From Bradysia coprophila (lineage: Eukaryota; Arthropoda; Insecta; Diptera; Sciaridae), in contig NW_023503496.1 in assembly GCF_014529535.1 (NCBI RefSeq), positions 3,190,799-3,254,798 of the forward strand: 64,000 bases of DNA. Reading direction: 5' to 3'. Shown piece after piece: positions 46,901 to 60,269 of the stretch. The notes under the pieces are model-generated. The model ran no database searches, was not told the DNA's origin, and saw only the letters and a program-made list of their open reading frames with translations. The translations under genes and the position numbers were made by a program. The stretch's first letter is position 1, and every line of letters begins with the position of its first letter.

Positions 46901-49900
46901 GGCCTTATTTCTACAGTTTCGTTGTCCAGGCCCAACTTCAATTTATGACCTAGTTATGTTTACACACTCGTCGACTCGTTCAATGACAGAATCACCAATT
47001 TTAATGTCCGAGACAGAGGTCAATGTTTCGTTTTCCGACTTTGTTTGACTCCTCATTACATAATTTGCGCCTGATCTAGATCATACTCACCAGGATCAAT
47101 GTGAATAACTTAGGTGATATGGTGTCACCCTGTCGTACCCTCTTCCAATTCTGAATTTTTCCGTGCTTTTATGGAGTTTTATACACGAAGTAGCGTTTTT
47201 ATAGACGTATCGAATTGTGTTAGAGTATCTTGAGTCTACTCTGCACTCGTCGAATGAGTCCAATATCGACCATGTTTCCACTGAATCAAACGCTTTTTCA
47301 AGGTCTATGAATATCAAGACCACAGCAATCTTGTATTCATTGCATTTCTCGATTAGCGTTCTCGTCACATGTAAGTGGTCGTTTGTGCTAAATCCTGGTC
47401 TAAATGCAGCTTGTTCAACAGATTGGTAGAAGTCGAGCTTCTTGGTGTTTCTCTTCGTAACGATTTTCATGAACAACTTGCACTGTGCAGACTTATGGGT
47501 CGATAGTTTTCCAACTTAGTAATGTCTCCTTTTTTATGCAGCAATGTAATCACTGCATTTTCCCATGCTTCTGGTACTTCTTCCCATTGGAGACATTGAT
47601 TAAACAAAGTCGTTATTGCACCCAATAATGAGTCGCCGACTAGTTTAATGGCTTACACTGGAACACCATCTTCACCGGGAGACTTTTTGTTTTTCATTTC
47701 GGCTACTGCAGCCTATACTTCGTCAATTGTTATGTCAGGCAGATCGTCCGATCCGTTAACAGTGTATAGTGTTAAAAGAGAATGTCAAAAAAAAGTGTTC
47801 ACCCATCGAGCCAACTGTCATTAACATGTTTCTTCTATCTCGCCACAGGCGTAATAACTTATCATTTCTCTGCTTTTAACACTGTATAGAGTGTTAAAAG
47901 AGAGTAGTAATTTTGACGTATTACCCATCGAGGTCAGTTAAATTAACTGGTTTTTTCCATTGTTTTTACGCTCTTTTAACACTGTATACGCGATTTGCAC
48001 GTAATGCCGGTGACACTACTTTCTATGTTCGAAAAATTTGAATATGATCCGTTGCGCGTCGCACCCTTGGTTGAAAATCGACAATTGTCGTCAAGGCTCA
48101 TCTTATACTGAGGCGAAATATCTCTCTATCAACACTTTATATGAAAGCACAAGTACCCCAAGTCAAGTTATAAGTAACTGGTCTTTGGAACTCTCACTTT
48201 GCTCTTAACGAGGAGTAAGTTCGAAAACTTGTCTTTTGCCTCTAACTGGTTATCTGCTATCGACAAATGATTTCTTTACGATACAGCGATATGCTTTCTG
48301 TTGCTGAAAGGTGAACTGTCCCCTACTAATTCTTGTGGAGAATCGCCAAAGTCAAATCGCCAAAAAAATAAAAAAAATTCGACAGCAAAGTGTGAAGAAA
48401 CACCATTCAAAAACCATTTCTTGTGTCTCTCGGCGTTTCTTTACGATTTTTAGTTTTTTCTTAGTTTTTCTTCACACTTTGGCGATTTTTCTTGGCGCCT
48501 CTTCACAGTCTGTTTCTCGGCAATTCATCATTGTTTTCTTAAAACGCCAGAGTGTGAAGAAACGCCGAGAGCCACAAAATGACGTTTCTTCACTCTTTAG
48601 CGATTTTTCTTGACGTTTCTTCACACTCTGACGATTTAACAGATCAGCCAACAATGATGAAAAATATGGAATATGTGAAGAAACGCCAAAATGTGACGAC
48701 TCGCCAAAAATAAAATCTTTTGTCGATTTGACTTTGGCGATACTTCATGGCTATCCGCTACTATTGAAGTTGAACGAATCTTATGCAATCTGTCGCAATC
48801 CTGAATCAACACTCTCAATTCATCCTCTGAATGTCATTGTCTTTCCAGTATGACGAGCACGATGAAGTGGTGCTATGGATGAACACAGTCGGCCCGTACA
48901 GCAATCGACAGGAGACATATGCATATTTCTCGCTGCCGTTCTGTGTCGGCACAAAGACAACCATCAATCACTACCACGAAACGTTGAGCGAAGCGTTGCA
49001 GGGCGTCGAATTAGAATTCAGCGGCTATGAGATTGAATTCAAAGGTATTACGAGTCGTTGTACCCATCAGTTCAATCTGTGTGCTAATAAAATTTCCGTT
49101 TACCCGTTCCAGATGACATTAGTGCGACCGAAATCTGTATGGTCGAATTGAATGACGAAAAGGTGCGCGCCTTTGCGTACGCAGTCAAAAATGACTACTG
49201 GTATCAGATGTACATCGACGGATTGCCGATATGGGGCAAAGTGGGCGAAAAGGAGGACAAAAAGTATTACATTTACACACACAAGCGCTTCGACATTGGC
49301 TACAACAACAAGCGCATCGTTGACGTTAACATACAAACGGACAAAAAGGAACTGCTGACGCCGGGCGCTAAAATCAAATTTACTTACGAAGTGAATTGGA
49401 AGCCGAGTAGCGTGAAATTTGAAGATCGTTTCGACAAGTACTTGGATCCGACGTTTTTCCAGCACAGGGTAAGTCGTGTGGATTGATGCGAATGATGTCG
49501 TTCATATCATAAATTTCGTGTCCGCCATACAGATCCATTGGTTCAGCATATTCAACAGTTTTATGATGGTGATATTCCTGGTGGGGTTGGTATCGATGAT
49601 TCTGATGAGAACGTTGAGGAAGGACTACCAGCGATACAGCAAAGATGAAGAAATGGACGATATGGTGAGTGGGTTGACTGAGAAGCGATTTATGGAAATG
49701 GTGCGGTGTCTGTGGGGGTCTTGAAACCGTTTTGATGACAACAATTTCTTAGAGAGTCACAACCTTTCGAGAGTCTTCGACAACTAAGTTCAAAATGGTT
49801 GAAGTTGTCCTGGCTTTCGAGCTTTTTACTTCATAAGTTCCCATTGGAGCCAAGGTCCTAAATGTGGCAGAGTTAAACTTCATATCCCGGTGAAGTTGCA

Positions 49901-51687
49901 GCGCTACGTCGATTTTTGCGAGCATGAAATCATTTCTAGACCGACGAGACATCTCGGCCCGCAAAAAGTTTTCAGTTCATGACACTACGACGACCCATTC
50001 AAATGGTCTCCAGCATCTCAAATTAACAAAATTCGAATCTCCATTTCAGGAACGTGACCTGGGTGACGAGTATGGATGGAAACAAGTGCATGGAGACGTG
50101 TTCCGGTCGCCGTCACACAATATGTTTTTCTCCGCATTGGTCGGTACTGGCTACCAACTGACAACCGTCGTACTTTGTGTCATTGTTTTTGCAATCTTCG
50201 GTGAACTCTACACCGAGTGAGTTGCGCGGTTGCGCTTTTTCAATTTTCTCGCCGGAGACGTTCCTAATGTTTGTTCTCTCTGTTTCAGACGAGGATCAAT
50301 GCTATCAACGGCAATATTCGCGTACGCAGCAACGTCACCAGTTAACGGATATTTCGGCGGTTCGTTGTACTCGCGTCAGGGCGGCAAAGTGTGGATCAAA
50401 CAAATGCTCGTCTCGGCATTCCTCATACCGGTTTGTGTGTGCGGCACCGCATTTTTCATCAATTTCATCGCCATTTACTACCATGCATCGCGTGCCATAC
50501 CGTTCGGTACGATGGTGGCCGTCACGTGCATTTGCATATTTGTCATATTGCCGTTGACGTTGATTGGTACGGTTGTCGGCCGAAATTTGGATGGTCAACC
50601 GGATTTCCCGTGTCGAGTGAATGCCGTCCCGCGGCCAATACCCGAAAAGAAGTGGTTCATGGAATCGTACTTTATTGTGCTGCTGGGTGGTGTGCTGCCG
50701 TTCGGATCGATCTTCATTGAAATGTACTTCATTTTCACGTCGTTCTGGGCTTACAAAATTTACTACGTAAGTACGGTCGTGATGGTCTGATCAGGACCGG
50801 ACTGGCTACCAATAAGGCGTATCGGATTCATGAGGCTCATTGTACAAAGGCGCCAAGATGGGATGTAAAAGAAAAGTAGGAAAGGCATTGCCCGATCGCC
50901 CAGTATGGCCAGTCCGTCCCTGGGAGACGTTCCTATTGAATGAGTTTTGATAAATCTAGACAATTCGGAGAAATGATAGCAGATGGCGTTGTGCAGCGCC
51001 ATCTGTTATCATTTCTCTGAGACAATTCTTTTGCGGTCGAAAAAAGTCTTTTGTCACGAACGGGAGCCATGACAACAAACGCCGCAAGGTGTTTGTGATC
51101 ATGACTCATCCTTGGATTTCAAATAATCCCTATTGTCAATCGACTGCCATTGCCCACAAATTAATGAACGTCCCATCGTTTCTGAACGTTAATCATTTTC
51201 AAAAATGACCAATCGTTTCGCTCTCTCTCTCTCTCTCTCTCTCTGCCAATAGGTCTACGGTTTCATGTTGCTGGTTTTCCTAATATTGATGATAGTCGTC
51301 GTTTGCGTCACAATCGTTTGTACTTACTTCCTGCTGAACGCAGAGGACTACCGATGGCAATGGACCAGTTTCCTGTCGGCGGCATCAACAGCCATCTACG
51401 TGTATATTTATTCCTTTTACTACTTCTTCTTCAAAACAAAGTGAGTTTTGTGAATGAGGCCGGCAAGTCCGTCCGCTTCTGGCCTGTGATACAACGACAG
51501 AAATTCACCAAAAAAAAAAAAAAATCTTTTTCCAATTCACAGAATGTACGGACTGTTTCAAACGTCATTCTACTTCGGCTACATGGCATTGTTCAGCGGT
51601 GCACTGGGTATCATTTGCGGAACGGTCGGCTACATTGGCACAAGTATATTCGTACGTAAAATTTATTCGAATGTAAAAATAGACTAA
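43927..51687 (+). CDS. TM9SF3: TM9SF3, transmembrane 9 superfamily member 3
   Basis: A nine-pass Golgi/endosomal membrane protein (nonaspanin, EMP70 family) that helps sort glycine-rich transmembrane domains. Eight exons: 43927-43998, 48849-49044, 49113-49468, 49533-49664, 50050-50216, 50289-50766, 51253-51440 and 51543-51687. They encode 577 aa (human about 589), and all GT-AG phases agree. Exon 1 gives a signal peptide and DEHTHS. The lumenal domain follows ([51 protein letters not shown]), then the highly conserved [11 protein letters not shown] and [20 protein letters not shown]. Next come the membrane segments, with [14 protein letters not shown] and [14 protein letters not shown] between them. 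It ends in a KXD-type Golgi retention tail (KID). The 4.85-kb first intron holds several transposons, and the others are under 500 bp. The gene is complete and intact. Confidence 0.95.
44760..44921. mobile_element. MITE, CAATGAAAGT family, copy 2
   Basis: Inverted ends of about 27 bp start CAATGAAAGT and contain GGTATGG. Perfect 8-bp target duplications ggaatttt lie at 44752-44759 and 44922-44929. It lies in TM9SF3 intron 1. Confidence 0.85.
45027..45197. mobile_element. hAT-type MITE, CAGGGCCTATTTTCGATAAT ends
   Basis: The ends are inverted (CAGGGCCTATTTTCGATAAT). The flanking 8-mers gttccaag and gttccacg differ at one base. It lies in TM9SF3 intron 1. Confidence 0.8.
45523..45783. mobile_element. 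hAT-type MITE, CAGGGCCTATTATGTAGAAT ends
   Basis: The ends are inverted (CAGGGCCTATTATGTAGAAT), with perfect 8-bp duplications gttgctac (45515-45522, 45784-45791). The first nine bases equal those of the 45027 element but the rest differs, so they are related families. Confidence 0.85.
45792..46486. other. TM9SF3 intron 1, no recognised feature
   Basis: AT-rich sequence between a hAT-type MITE and a LINE fragment. No exon was recognised. Confidence 0.45.
46487..47780 (-). pseudogene. LINE reverse transcriptase remnant (RTE/CR1-like), antisense in TM9SF3 intron 1
   Basis: The minus strand reads in order: [20 protein letters not shown] and [18 protein letters not shown] (RT palm), then, after a gap with stops around 47095-46865, a C-terminal block with [20 protein letters not shown] and a final [12 protein letters not shown]. 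Part of the palm including the FADD motif is missing, so it is dead. It may be a different subfamily from the fragment at 33440-34300. Confidence 0.85.
47781..48340. other. TM9SF3 intron 1, MITE arms
   Basis: The motifs tgtataGTGTTAAAAGAG and CTCTTTTAACACTgtata occur as inverted pairs (47766-47990). The same pair occurs at 52355-52455 and 52527-52705, marking a further MITE family. Confidence 0.55.
48341..48742. repeat. foldback with internal GTGTGAAGAAACGCC repeats
   Basis: The left end AATCGCCAAAGTCAAATCGCC is repeated inverted at the right (GATTTGACTTTGGCGAT). The inside holds several inverted and direct copies of gtgtgaagaaacgcc. It ends about 100 bp before the second TM9SF3 exon. Confidence 0.75.
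50927..51024. repeat. short palindromic MITE in TM9SF3 intron 6
   Basis: Near 50972-51020, GAGAAATGATAGCAGATGGCG and its complement (CGCCATCTGTTATCATTTCTC) face each other across 4-6 bp. Flanking gagac appears on both sides. Confidence 0.6.
51221..51244. repeat. (CT)12 microsatellite serving as polypyrimidine tract
   Basis: Twelve CT units end 7 bp before the acceptor AG of TM9SF3 exon 7 (51251-51252). The microsatellite is therefore the splice-site pyrimidine tract, and its length may affect splicing (inference). Confidence 0.85.
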
Positions 51688-53849
51688 GAACACACCAACC
51701 CCCAGGATGTGTGTATTGAATCCGAGATGTTGTGGTCTCGGCTTTTGTATCCGTTCGGTGTAATTTAAAAATTAAAAATTTAAACAAAAAAAAATGAAAT
51801 TGGTCGCTGTGCTAAGTGAAAAAAAAGGGAGACTGAAAATAAATAGAACTTCTCTTTCGACGAAGAAATGAAAATCATTTTTTGTCTTACTCTTTCGTCA
51901 ATGAGATAATTTCGGTTCGTGTGGACAGTCCAGTCTCGCTGCGAGATTCGAGATGAGGTAAATATTACTACCCCGTAATTGGCTGCCGATTGGTACCGAA
52001 TATCACTGGACCCGGCCCTATTATCGAGGATTTTATCTACCGGAAATTGCCTCGACTGAAAGTCAGGGTCTCTCGATTCGGAATTATTAATTAATTCTAC
52101 TCAACAAAAAGTACTCCGCGAGAGAGCCGTGAGAGAGCAAGCTGTCAAATAAAGCAAAAATTGTCAATTTTGTCTCTCACACTGAGTACTTTTCTTGGTA
52201 AATGGAAATCAAGCAATATCAATGCAGTGTTAACGGAGAGCGAAGATCAAATAAATTTAACTGGCCTCTAGCTAGGGCAATGTGAAAGATTTATGAAGAA
52301 AATCAAATCGAAATTCAACGTTCGAATATTCGAAGTCTGATTTCTGGTATATAGTGTTAAAAGAGCATAAAAACAGTGGGGAAAACTAGTTAACTTAACG
52401 GAGCTCGATTGGTGATATGTCAAAAACTCTACTCTCTTTTAACACTGTATAGGTGTTTCTTCTCCCATAATTACATTGCCCTCAAGGCTACTGTTTTGCT
52501 GAGCCAAAATATCTCTTCGTCAACACTTTAAAGAGTGCTAAAAGGGAATATCAAAAAAAGAGTGTGCCTCCACCTGGCTCTGTTAAATTAACTGGTTTAT
52601 ACCTAGTTAACTGGACTTTTACATACAATTTTTGACAAATCACTCTTCGGGACCAGTTGTAAAGTGGCCTTTTTCTCTTTTTTCCGCTCTTTTAACACTC
52701 TATATGAAAATATACAATGACAAGTACTCCAAGGCAAGTTATAGACTCTTATGACGGGGTTTTTGTCAAACTTGCGGGAACCTGTCTTTTGTTCAAACTT
52801 GCGGGAAGTGACAAATGAAGGAGAAATTCTTTTGTGTCAACGATTATTTGCAGTTCCCGCAAGTTCTTCATTCAATTGAAGTGTCCCCTTCAAAACACTT
52901 CTACGTCATAATGGTCCATAATTAAGTGGTCTTTCAAACTCTCGTTCTGATCATAACGAAAAGTTAGTTCGATAAAGCAACAGAAAATTAAGAATTTTCG
53001 CACTGAGATATCAAGGAACATGATTCCCCTGTGTGACCAATTTTGTTTAATTTACCGAAAACGATGTTCGGTAAATTTTCGGTAAATTTAATTGCCAAAA
53101 ATAGGCCGTGGATTCAAAAGTTTACTACCGTGCTGGGGTTATACCTTTCCATTCAATACGCGTTGAACAAAAGCATCATCTCATTAAAGAGATCTATTTC
53201 CTGCTACAATATTTCCGCAAAGTAAACTGAACAACAAAGGTGAGTTCATTCGGTGATCGATATGCGTGATTTACGTATCAATAGCCATTTACGTATCAAA
53301 CGATAAAAAGTTGAGAAGTCGAGTTTTCATGTGAATGTAATTGGACCGAGGCGAAGCCGACCTTTCACTGTTATCTTGAGTTTTGTAACGGATTTTACAT
53401 GTTGAGACTATCGAAAGTTCATGAAATTCGATGAAAAGAACGCACTCAGCGTGTAATATCCAATTATCCATCACATAGCTCTGAATGAAAATGCCGCAAA
53501 TTCCGAAAATTGTATTGAAAATATGACCGAACCGGGACGGATTCCTCGATTCCGACGCAAATGTTTAAGAACAAATTTCATCTTGGCTCGAATTGCGAAG
53601 TTCAGCAATGAATTGGAATCGATTTTGAGCTTTTGTTTGATATTTGTCGATGTCAATAACCGTTGACACATGTCGTGTCTTATCTTCTAAAATTCGGATA
53701 ATTCTTTGTGCTCGAACAGTTCACGTTCGCTTTGAAGAAGTGAGATGCCACCACTACAGGCCTGACTACAGGACGATAAAAAACAACTTTCGATTTTTCA
53801 GTATGCAATTCGGACAATTCAAACGTATATTTTCATTCATAGAGCGATT
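51688..53849. other. intergenic between TM9SF3 and the trypsin
   Basis: AATAAA near 51838 probably ends TM9SF3. From 52355 to 52705 there are two members of the GTGTTAAAAGAG MITE family. A foldback with ACTTGCGGGAA and TTCCCGCAAGTTC lies at about 52745-52915, and an inverted pair with the same TTGCGGGAA/CTTCAATTG-type ends occurs at 6100-6225. No exon was recognised. Confidence 0.5.
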
Positions 53850-54821
<972 letters not shown>

Positions 54822-54858
54822 CTTTGAGACTGTAAATTTTTACGCTGCCACGACGAGC

Positions 54859-54869
54859 TTTATATAAAG
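54859..54869 (-). promoter_or_regulatory. TATA box of the trypsin gene
   Basis: The minus strand reads CTTTATATAAA, 38 bp upstream of the start codon. This predicts transcription to start only a few bases before the ATG, giving a very short leader as in many digestive protease genes. Confidence 0.7.
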
Positions 54870-56123
54870 CCAATAACACTGATAAAACACTCATCATTAT
54901 CGATTGGTTATCAGCGACAAAATGTGTTTTTATCATCGACGAAGAGTTGAGATTTAGACACAGACGACTGAAGCTGAATAAAATTGAGATGCGCAGCCGT
55001 GTTAGGGTAAAACAGAACGTATATCGCGTTAGTTGTGGAGAGTATTTGATGGGTTCGTCTTTCAGATTCCTTCAGCAAAGCGAAAAACGGTACAAAACTC
55101 TCCACACAAATTCAGTTGTTTTGTCTTAACACAGCAGAAATACAATCAGCCAATCAGATCAGTCAAGTACCATTCAGTAGAATGCTGAGCCATTATATCA
55201 TGACTACAAATACAGAAGTTATCTTGGAACTTATTTTGAATTATCGCCAACATCCACTTTTGATAAAGTACGAGTTTCGTGCGTCTGCTTTATTTTTTTG
55301 ATTGATAGCTGCCTCTCTAATGACGCTTTTCTGTGAGTCGATAGTCGATACCAAGGTTACAATAACACATCCTACTATTGATACCACTACTTTTTACTAA
55401 CGGGAAAACCCGAGGTGGTTTTTCAACAGCTGCACAATCAGCAGGAGAAGGTGTTGTTTACCTGAACATAAGTCCATTTCAAGTAGCTACGTAACGAAAA
55501 ATGTATTTTCTTTTAATAATCTCGTGGAAATTTAAGGAATTCTGTTTTGCATCCAAAGAACAAAGAGTTCGAAGGACACAGACGTAGCAAGGTCCATTTC
55601 GAAATATTCGTGAACGGAATGGTTCTTTTGCAAAACAATCGACCCCAACCGAATTTGTGACGCGATTCGCCTCAGCTGTTTTCCAGCTGGACCGTTTAAA
55701 CTCGTAGGATACAGTGAGGTTGTATGAGTGGACCAGATGAAGCGAATTACATCACAAATTTGGTTGGGGATAACTCTACCGTACAACGCATATAAACCTT
55801 GTAGAGTCGAATTTGTGAGAGAATTCCATATATTTTCTCTCACAAATTTGCCTCTCTTAGTGCAGTTGATAAGGACCATTTATTCTAAAAAGAAGCGAAG
55901 TGTGCGTACGCAACATTATAACTTGAATACAGTACATAAGTGTCACGTCTAATAGATTAACATATTGGCTCGTTTGGTATGTGTTTTTATGAAGGTGGGA
56001 AACATGGGGTTTCGTTGGGTTGTGAAATCAAGTTTCGCTAGGTTTCATACATTGCAGAGTCAAATATAAATGACCAAAGTTTTCAATTTGTGCTAGGTTA
56101 AGGAAGGTTTTGAACGAACAGGT
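54870..56123. other. intergenic, inverted-repeat fragment
   Basis: A palindromic stretch around 55800-55850 (TTTGTGAGAGAA opposite TTCTCTCACAAA) sits inside a larger inverted pair (about 55612-55760, with caaattcggttgggg/accaaatttgtgatg-type blocks). No gene was recognised. Confidence 0.45.
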
Positions 56124-56612
56124 TAGGGACTAATTCTAAGCTAATTCGTGTTAAAATGGCTTATCTCGACAACCGGACAACGTAGCCACAGCCAGGTAAA
56201 GTCCAAGATGAAGAGAGTTTGAAACTATTTGAATGGCGATATTGGTAGAGGATTCCATGCACTATTAAACGCCGAGAATAAATTTTTCAAAATTTGTCTG
56301 AATTTTACAATTTTTGAAAAATGTTATTTTCACCATCCTCGGTAAAACTTGGAACCATATGTAATACACAGGTTGACCCTGTCTGCGAAAAAACAATAAT
56401 GCCTGATCAGTCTGCAGTCTAACGATACCACACTTGTCATACCAACCTCACAACAAGTATCTGTTACGACATTTTGTTTGCAGCAAGGTCACTCTGCGAC
56501 AAAATTTTCAATTTATCATCTATCTTCAAGTGCCCGTTCCTGGCTGTGGCTACGTAGTCAGGTTGTCGAGGGAAGCCATTTTAACACGAATTAGCTTAGA
56601 ATTAGTCCCTTT
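56124..56612. repeat. foldback element with GGGACTAATTCTAAGC ends
   Basis: The left arm, GGGACTAATTCTAAGCTAAT through TGGCTTATCTCGACAACCG and TAGCCACAGCCAGG, is repeated inverted at about 56528-56612. The inside is not related between arms. No ORF is present. Confidence 0.75.
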
Positions 56613-57924
56613 ATCCGTTGCGATAACAATCTGTATTCAAATTGACTCGTCGATCCTGCACGGCCATGAGTGACGGTTCTCCGAAACGGCTGGATGGATT
56701 CGCGAACTGAATGTGGTTCCTAATAGTACTCGAGTCTCTCAATAAGAACATGAAGAAAAATCAGAGGTGGTATCGCGACTGCGTGGCCTTCCCTTACAGA
56801 ACTTGTCAACAACGTCAACAACGAAAATCAAAGCCAACTCGTACCTACTCAACAAACCTTCCATAAATGCACAGTCTAAAAGCAAGCTTCTGTTTGAAAA
56901 TATTACGTTCATCGAACCCTATTTCCACGTAATGTTTACATAAATTCCACCCCATTGTTCAGCCGTTGCAATATTCTCGCTATTCTAAATTTCAACTAAA
57001 TCGCTGCGAACAACAAATACAAGACAAACAACCGAAAATCAAAGAGAGTCAAACATTTTGACAGAATGTAAAACGAATCAACAGAATCAATTGAATTTTT
57101 CTCAAAATCAATCACAACATTCCACCGTCGTCAACTGAACTTTTTAAACCCCTCCGTTCTTCTTCGTTTATTTTCTGTAAAACACTTATTAGGGACAGCG
57201 CGAACGCTTATCCCTGCTAACAAAAATTTTACGCCCGAGTTTTTCGCATTAGGAAAAATCGCCGGTTTCAGCCCAAGCGTAGTGCAATGCCATGGGCCTA
57301 GACCAGGGGAAACGACCTTGTTGATCATCGTAATCCCGACGCCAGGTAAGTATGCTTTTCCGTTGTCGTTCAACAGCTAGTCGACAATTCACCGACGGAA
57401 CGATCTAGCGAATTATAACGTACGATGTAACTCGACATGTTACTGCTTTTTGTGTGCATTAGGGGTAAACGAAAACATTTGCTGTGTGGTCGTTTGTCGG
57501 AATTGTTTTTAAATGTAAAATGAGATCGAAAGCGGAGAAATGATTTGAATTTCGTAAAAATTGTGTTCGCAGATCATCTTTAACATTTTCTCGAAATTAG
57601 CTACAAGCGCTCATCCGTCGTATCAGCAAGTACTATGGTGAAAGTCCGGTCGATGGTGATTTTAATGAAGGAAAGCAATTCTTTGAATAGATCTAACAAA
57701 AAATTTAGTCAATTGGAGACTCATACATGTCTCGCTCAACAACTAAACTTTATCCACAAACTCACTTCTTAAGCGCACAAATACGGTCACCCCTACTATG
57801 TACACTGCTTGTACATATTTCACACTATATGCACGCTGTACGAATGGTATGCAAACTCGTATCATGCATGCTATATGCCATACCATGTTATTTTGTTGAG
57901 TTGATTCTGAAAGGGTAAGAAAGG
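56613..57924. other. intergenic, no recognised feature
   Basis: Only short frames without supporting splice structure or known motifs. Confidence 0.45.
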
Positions 57925-58755
57925 GTGCAAAATCCAGATGTATATCCGTCCAAGGGATCTCAATTTGGTCCTTTTTCTTTACTTTTTCATTTGCTTTACG
58001 TCAATGATTTAGTCTACCCGGTCTACCCTCAGTAATACTTTCGCAGACGATTTGAAATTGTTGAGGGAAATAGTATCCGGTGGCGACTGTTGTTTTGTCC
58101 AGTTCGAAATTGACTGTGTGCTGAGAACAAGTTAGGGCCTGATGTCATAAAATGTGCTGCAATATTATAGTCACTCGTAAGACTGAGAGGAATAGACTTG
58201 ATTATGTAACACTATCGAATTGGTAATGTGTGAGCTAACTCAAGACGAGACCTTGGTGCTTTGGTTTGCGAAACACATTAGTGAAATGAAGAGAAAAGCG
58301 TATTAAATGCTTGGATTCGTCTTCCATTGCGGTCTTGAGCACATTGTACGTTTTATAACTCGCTAGTAAGAAGACGATATAAAAACTGTAATGCGCGATG
58401 TCGCCCAATTTATGAAAAGTACATTAAGGTATTCCAGAAAGAGTGCAGCGAGAGTATGCTAGAATTCTATTTCTACGGAAACCGGATGATGCAAATAGAC
58501 TGAAGCATTTAAACATGATGTCACTCCAGACGAGAAGGTTGATTAATGATGATGAGATTATCCTGCATAAGGTCGTTCACCGTCAAATGGATTCGAAGTT
58601 GTATCAGTCGATATCGTATTGGAACGAAAGCAGAGTGAATCTTGGAACGAACAGGCCTGTCGTCTACACTCCGACATATTCGAGCAGAACTGTACGAAAC
58701 ATTGAAGAGATTGCAAGATCACCACACGATAAATATTTCTCTGGATTGTGACATT
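57925..58755 (+). pseudogene. jockey-like LINE remnant
   Basis: Scattered frames read FHLLYVNDLVYP, then FADDLKLLREIVSGGDCC (RT active site at about 58041), then a C-terminal block RLKHLNMMSLQTRRLINDDE...ILHKVVHRQMDSKLYQSI. Stops and shifts separate them, so it is inactive. An opposite-strand piece of a similar element is at 59204-59390. Confidence 0.75.
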
Positions 58756-59203
58756 TTCGATGATTCATTTGGGTCGTTTGTGAGTTCGGGGATCAGCACG
58801 GATATAGATTTGGTGCTGAAGTGGATATGGAAATGATTGGATTTGTCTTAAATTGGGTCGCAAAGACCTGTTTATTGATCAATAAAATAAATTGGCCACT
58901 GGCAATGTAATGTTTGTTTAAATGATTCTGGCTGGTCGTTTTCCCCTTGCCATTGATGTGCAATATGTAGAAGATGTAGGATGAAGTGAAGTTGAATAAT
59001 GAAAATTGTGAATAATCGTGAGTGCTACCAGTGACCCGAATCAATGAAGTTCTACGCAAGACTTTCGATCCATCGTTCAGAGTTGTTGCGACTGAACGAC
59101 GAATTTATTTTGCCAGAAGACAGCTGCGTTTGTGCGACATTTTAGCAGCAATGTAAGTTTCAGCTCAGGACATCTATCAACGGTAGCCATCAACGTTTCC
59201 AAG

Positions 59204-60263
59204 TTAGACATGTAACTTTGGAGCTTTCAATTCGAAGTCATTGTCTGTGCCGCATTTCACCAATTTGTCAACCGAATCTTGCATGGAGCGTGTGTCATTT
59301 ACGGATGAGATGGTGTCGTGAACAATTCTTACTTTCACCATCAGCTTTCTTCGTTGGAAAAATGAACGGAACCATAAAAGGCAATGAGTTCCAGAACCTG
59401 TACTCATCGTAAACCTACAATTGGAATATTTACAAACTCGTCTCCAAAAGTGGCTTTCTTCAAGGCAAGCCAATCTAAACGGCCATCAAGTGGGCTGATA
59501 TCAATTTTCACTTCTTGATCTTCTACGTCTCGTGAACGCATTATAATCTGTTTAGCGCGTAGACTAACTAGTACCGTTCGGCCAGATTCGTTTTTTATCG
59601 GAGGTAGCACTTTTCTCGATACTCCGTCGTCCGCAGCTGGGTCATGCGCATTCTGCGTTCGTATCATCCACATTCTGGTCCACCTTAGGATCAACCGCAT
59701 TCTGGTCCGCCTGAGGATTAACCACATTCTGGTCCGCCTTAGGATCAACCGCATTCTGGTCCGCCTTAGGATCAACCGCATTCTCGTCCGCCTTAGGATC
59801 AACCGCATTCTGGTCCGCCTTAGGATTAACCACATTCTGGTCCACCTTAGGATCAACCGCATTCTGGTCCGCCTTAGGATCAACCGCATTCTCGTCCGCC
59901 TTAGGATCAACCGCTTTCTGGTGCACATTCGTATCATTTTTATACGTTGCTTCAACAAACACCCTAGTCATCACGCTTCACCCCATTCATTCTGTCTCCT
60001 GCAGCTAGTAACTCCTCCCAATGACGACGTACCAATTCGTCGAATTGATATTCTCTTCATAATGGCGTCGATTTTCCACATCTAGAATTGTATGGAAATG
60101 GCAACAAATGAACCATCGGACTTAATTCGTTTATTGGTCCTACGTACCCGTATCGGCAGACAGTGATATCCACCGCATGGATTTGACATTTCTCTGGTCC
60201 ATATTTTTTCTTCAATAGTCTTATTCGTAAGCTAGCATTTGCTTTTCTAAAGCGGCGTTCCAT
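59204..60263 (-). pseudogene. broken gene with (NAVDPKADQ)n repeat, joined to a LINE fragment
   Basis: Reading the minus strand from about 60263: MERRFRKANASLRIRLLKKK...CGKSTPL, one in-frame TGA, then REYQFDELVRRHWEELLAAG to another stop. Next, in a second frame, come nine copies of a 9-residue acidic repeat. In a third frame follows VSRKVLPPIKNESGRTVLVS...DISPLDGRLDWLALKKATFG. Finally a LINE-like piece (RIVHDTISSVNDTRSMQDSV) ends at 59204. No single intron set restores one frame, so I treat it as a decayed gene or a chimera. No family was recognised for the first part. Confidence 0.5.
59671..59913 (-). repeat. 27-bp minisatellite, nine units
   Basis: Nine head-to-tail copies of a 27-bp unit (plus strand CATTCTGGTCCGCCTTAGGA plus 7 bp) with few substitutions. 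The unit length is a multiple of three, so two minus-strand frames stay open across it. The NAVDPKADQ reading is the more protein-like. Confidence 0.9.
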
Positions 60264-60269
60264 TGTCAA

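Noticed and set aside
48311-48613. 100-codon ORF upstream of TM9SF3 exon 2
   Set aside because: It is made of gtgtgaagaaacgcc repeats within a foldback element.
59404-59958. Minus-strand frame rich in RMRLILRRT repeats
   Set aside because: It is the alternative frame of the 27-bp minisatellite. The acidic NAVDPKADQ frame is more protein-like. Only its non-repeat C-terminal part may be real.
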